A DNA stretch of 5,394 bases, taken from contig CAKVJS010000092.1 of NCBI GenBank assembly GCA_934754755.1, forward strand, positions 1 to 5,394. The letters run 5' to 3'. Shown here one piece after another: positions 4,378-5,394 of the stretch. Numbering within the stretch: the stretch's first letter is position 1; every line of letters starts with the position of its first letter. The translations under genes and the position numbers were made by a program. The notes below the pieces were generated by a model. The model saw nothing but the letters and a program-made list of their open reading frames with translations. It was not told the origin of the DNA and searched no databases. The stretch comes from an uncultured Erysipelotrichales bacterium (GTDB lineage: Bacteria; Bacillota_I; Bacilli_A; Erysipelotrichales; Coprobacillaceae).

Positions 4378-4761
4378 TTACCTCCTAAATTTATAAAAGG
4401 GATCTTGAATCAATAATTCTTGTTCGGTTGGTATTTTTTTAACTGCTTCTTTTTCAGTTGTTGATTGGGTAGCTTGTTTCATTCGAAGAGTCAGCTCATC
4501 CAATCGCTCTTGGACGAACTCTTCCTCCCTTTTTTCATCTGCATACCCAGTAACAAGAACTTCTTCAATTTCATTTGCTTTAACGATATATGTTTTCTGT
4601 TGTCCTCCCTGGCCATAAGGATAAAGGACAGCCTGATATCCAGCAAGAATTTCTCCCTCTTCTGTTTGCATAAACGCACGTGAAATAATGACATAAACAT
4701 TTGTATCATCCTGTAATTTGATGGCTGAGCCTAGTGGAATAAAAGATTTATCATCATTCAT
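4378..4761 (-). CDS. Divergent DUF4176 protein directly after essC
   Basis: A 127-residue protein whose first ~75 residues follow the DUF4176 layout: FIPLGSAI at 7-14, VYVIISRAF at 22-30, GYQAVLYPYG at 41-50, the EIEEVLVTGY strand at 64-73, then a long helix (76-97). The FFN-x-ED block is replaced by YIVKANEIE (58-66), and a polar tail of ~30 residues ending in PFYKFRR has no counterpart in the other copies. There is no hydrophobic segment. It overlaps the end of essC by 8 bases (ATGAATGATGA) and has a good AAGGAG ribosome site inside essC. It therefore appears to belong to the essC-Lap1-Lap2 block and not to the downstream array. Its distance from the other four suggests an older, separate lineage. 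A secretion-accessory role is inferred from context. Confidence 0.82.
   Translation of the reverse strand: MNDDKSFIPLGSAIKLQDDTNVYVIISRAFMQTEEGEILAGYQAVLYPYGQGGQQKTYIVKANEIEEVLVTGYADEKREEEFVQERLDELTLRMKQATQSTTEKEAVKKIPTEQELLIQDPFYKFRR
4381..4386 (-). promoter_or_regulatory. Lap1 ribosome site encoded by the last two Arg codons of the upstream gene
   Basis: The C-terminal Arg-Arg-stop of the DUF4176 protein is written AGG AGG TAA, so the Shine-Dalgarno of the Lap1-type gene is coding sequence. The spacing to the ATG at 4369 is eleven bases, slightly long. This links translation of the two genes. Confidence 0.7.
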
Positions 4762-5394
4762 CTCTTTCTCCTTTCGTAGCTATTACAATTTGTTGTAATG
4801 CATCATCACATATATACAACATTTCTGTTACCTTATTTTTCATTTTACGTAATTCTGGTGTTACATCGATGAAGTTTTGATTACTCACTTCTCCACCAAT
4901 GAGTAGGTAATTTACATTTTCCTTTACGGCTTTTGTTATCAAACTATAATTGCCTCCTACGTTAGCGATCGTATCCATCAATATAAATTGAATTTGGTGA
5001 TCCAATTCTTCTATAAAATTAAAGAAGTCAGTCGGAATCATTTGTAAGCTTTCTATAATTTGATTAATCCCATTACATATAATTAAGTATTTATTATTTT
5101 GATGTACTAAAGCCTTTAATGCTTGTTGAATATCTTCTTTTCGGTTCATCAAGTCATTTTTTGTAATGATGGTGGATTCTAATGTGGACAAAGTATTTGT
5201 TGCATCAATCACAATAACATCATAACAAAGGGATGGTAATTGCCAGGACAACCAATCTTGTAACAAAGCTTGTTGTTTCTTGCTTTCCATAAAAATTCCT
5301 AAGGTTTTCCCTTGCCCTAACAAGAAGGGTTCAACTCCTGCAGTTGCTTTATCGAATCCTAGATAACAAATGGACCCTTCTTTATCACCTATCG
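4754..5394 (-). CDS. essC: EssC/YukB-type T7SS ATPase, C-terminal domain (5' part outside window)
   Basis: The frame is open from the right edge to TGA at 4756-4754: 212 residues are visible. They match the third FtsK/SpoIIIE-like ATPase domain (D3) at the end of EssC: an entry segment YLGFD...GVEPF, a strand GIFM where the P-loop should be, YDVIVID at visible residues 57-63, YLIICNGINQII at 102-113 at the Walker B position, IQFILMDT, and LLIGGEVSNQNF near the end. The P-loop (MESKKQQ) lacks GxxxxGK and the Walker B acidic residue is Asn107, so this domain should not hydrolyse ATP, as is common for D3 of T7SSb. EssC is the membrane motor and substrate-selecting subunit; its C-terminus covaries with the effector cassette behind it in Staphylococcus aureus and Listeria. 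A TTG at 5323-5321 is internal, not a start. Confidence 0.8.
   Translation of the reverse strand, partial: IGDKEGSICYLGFDKATAGVEPFLLGQGKTLGIFMESKKQQALLQDWLSWQLPSLCYDVIVIDATNTLSTLESTIITKNDLMNRKEDIQQALKALVHQNNKYLIICNGINQIIESLQMIPTDFFNFIEELDHQIQFILMDTIANVGGNYSLITKAVKENVNYLLIGGEVSNQNFIDVTPELRKMKNKVTEMLYICDDALQQIVIATKGERDE

Noticed and set aside
4465..4709. Two 72-codon frames, one on each strand, inside the first DUF4176 gene
   Set aside because: Both overlap a gene with a recognisable domain in another frame and show no domain or ribosome site of their own.
5302..5323. GQGKT in EssC read as a Walker A motif, and the TTG at 5323 read as a gene start
   Set aside because: There is no Gly five residues before the GK as GxxxxGK(S/T) requires, and the true P-loop position follows the next strand. 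The frame continues upstream to the window edge with EssC-like sequence, so the TTG is an internal Leu codon.
1..5394. tRNA, rRNA, CRISPR array or insertion sequence
   Set aside because: No evenly spaced short direct repeats, no transposase motif, and no tRNA-like or rRNA-like stretch was seen; nearly the whole window is coding on one strand.

Overview
The window reads as a piece of a type VIIb secretion (T7SSb) locus from a low-G+C Gram-positive bacterium of the Bacillota, probably Bacilli. The base composition is AT-rich, Shine-Dalgarno sites are purine-rich, and the gene families (EssC ATPase, DUF4176, Lap1/Lap2 targeting factors, LXG effector) belong to that system. Genus cannot be read from the sequence. 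All nine genes lie on the minus strand and are transcribed from the right edge towards the left edge, so the 5' end of the region is at high coordinates.

In transcription order: (1) 5394-4754, the C-terminal part of the EssC/YukB-type FtsK/SpoIIIE ATPase, entering from outside the window, its last ATPase domain lacking usable Walker motifs; (2) 4761-4378, a divergent DUF4176 protein overlapping essC by 8 bases; (3) 4369-4079, a Lap1-type (DUF3130/TIGR04197) WXG100-like protein; (4) 4069-3692, a Lap2-type (DUF3958-like) helical hairpin; (5) a 110-base gap; (6-9) four more DUF4176 paralogues in a row (3581-3159, 3126-2638, 2556-2233, 2181-1867), the first two with an N-terminal hydrophobic segment; (10) 1830-562, a 422-residue LXG polymorphic toxin with a glycine-rich hydrophobic C-terminus; (11) 503 to beyond the left edge, a multi-pass membrane protein that is the natural candidate for its immunity protein.

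How they probably work together: Lap1 and Lap2 bind the LXG helical domain to form a tripartite export signal that EssC recognises; the toxin C-terminus probably inserts into the membrane of a competitor; the protein after it probably protects the producer. The role of DUF4176 proteins is not established, and five in 5.4 kb, two of them apparently membrane-tethered, is the most unusual property of the locus. Genes 1-4 are packed tightly, with Shine-Dalgarno sites built into the preceding stop codons. Genes 6-10 are spaced 32-81 bases apart and several use poorer G-run ribosome sites, which suggests two expression regimes in one transcription unit.
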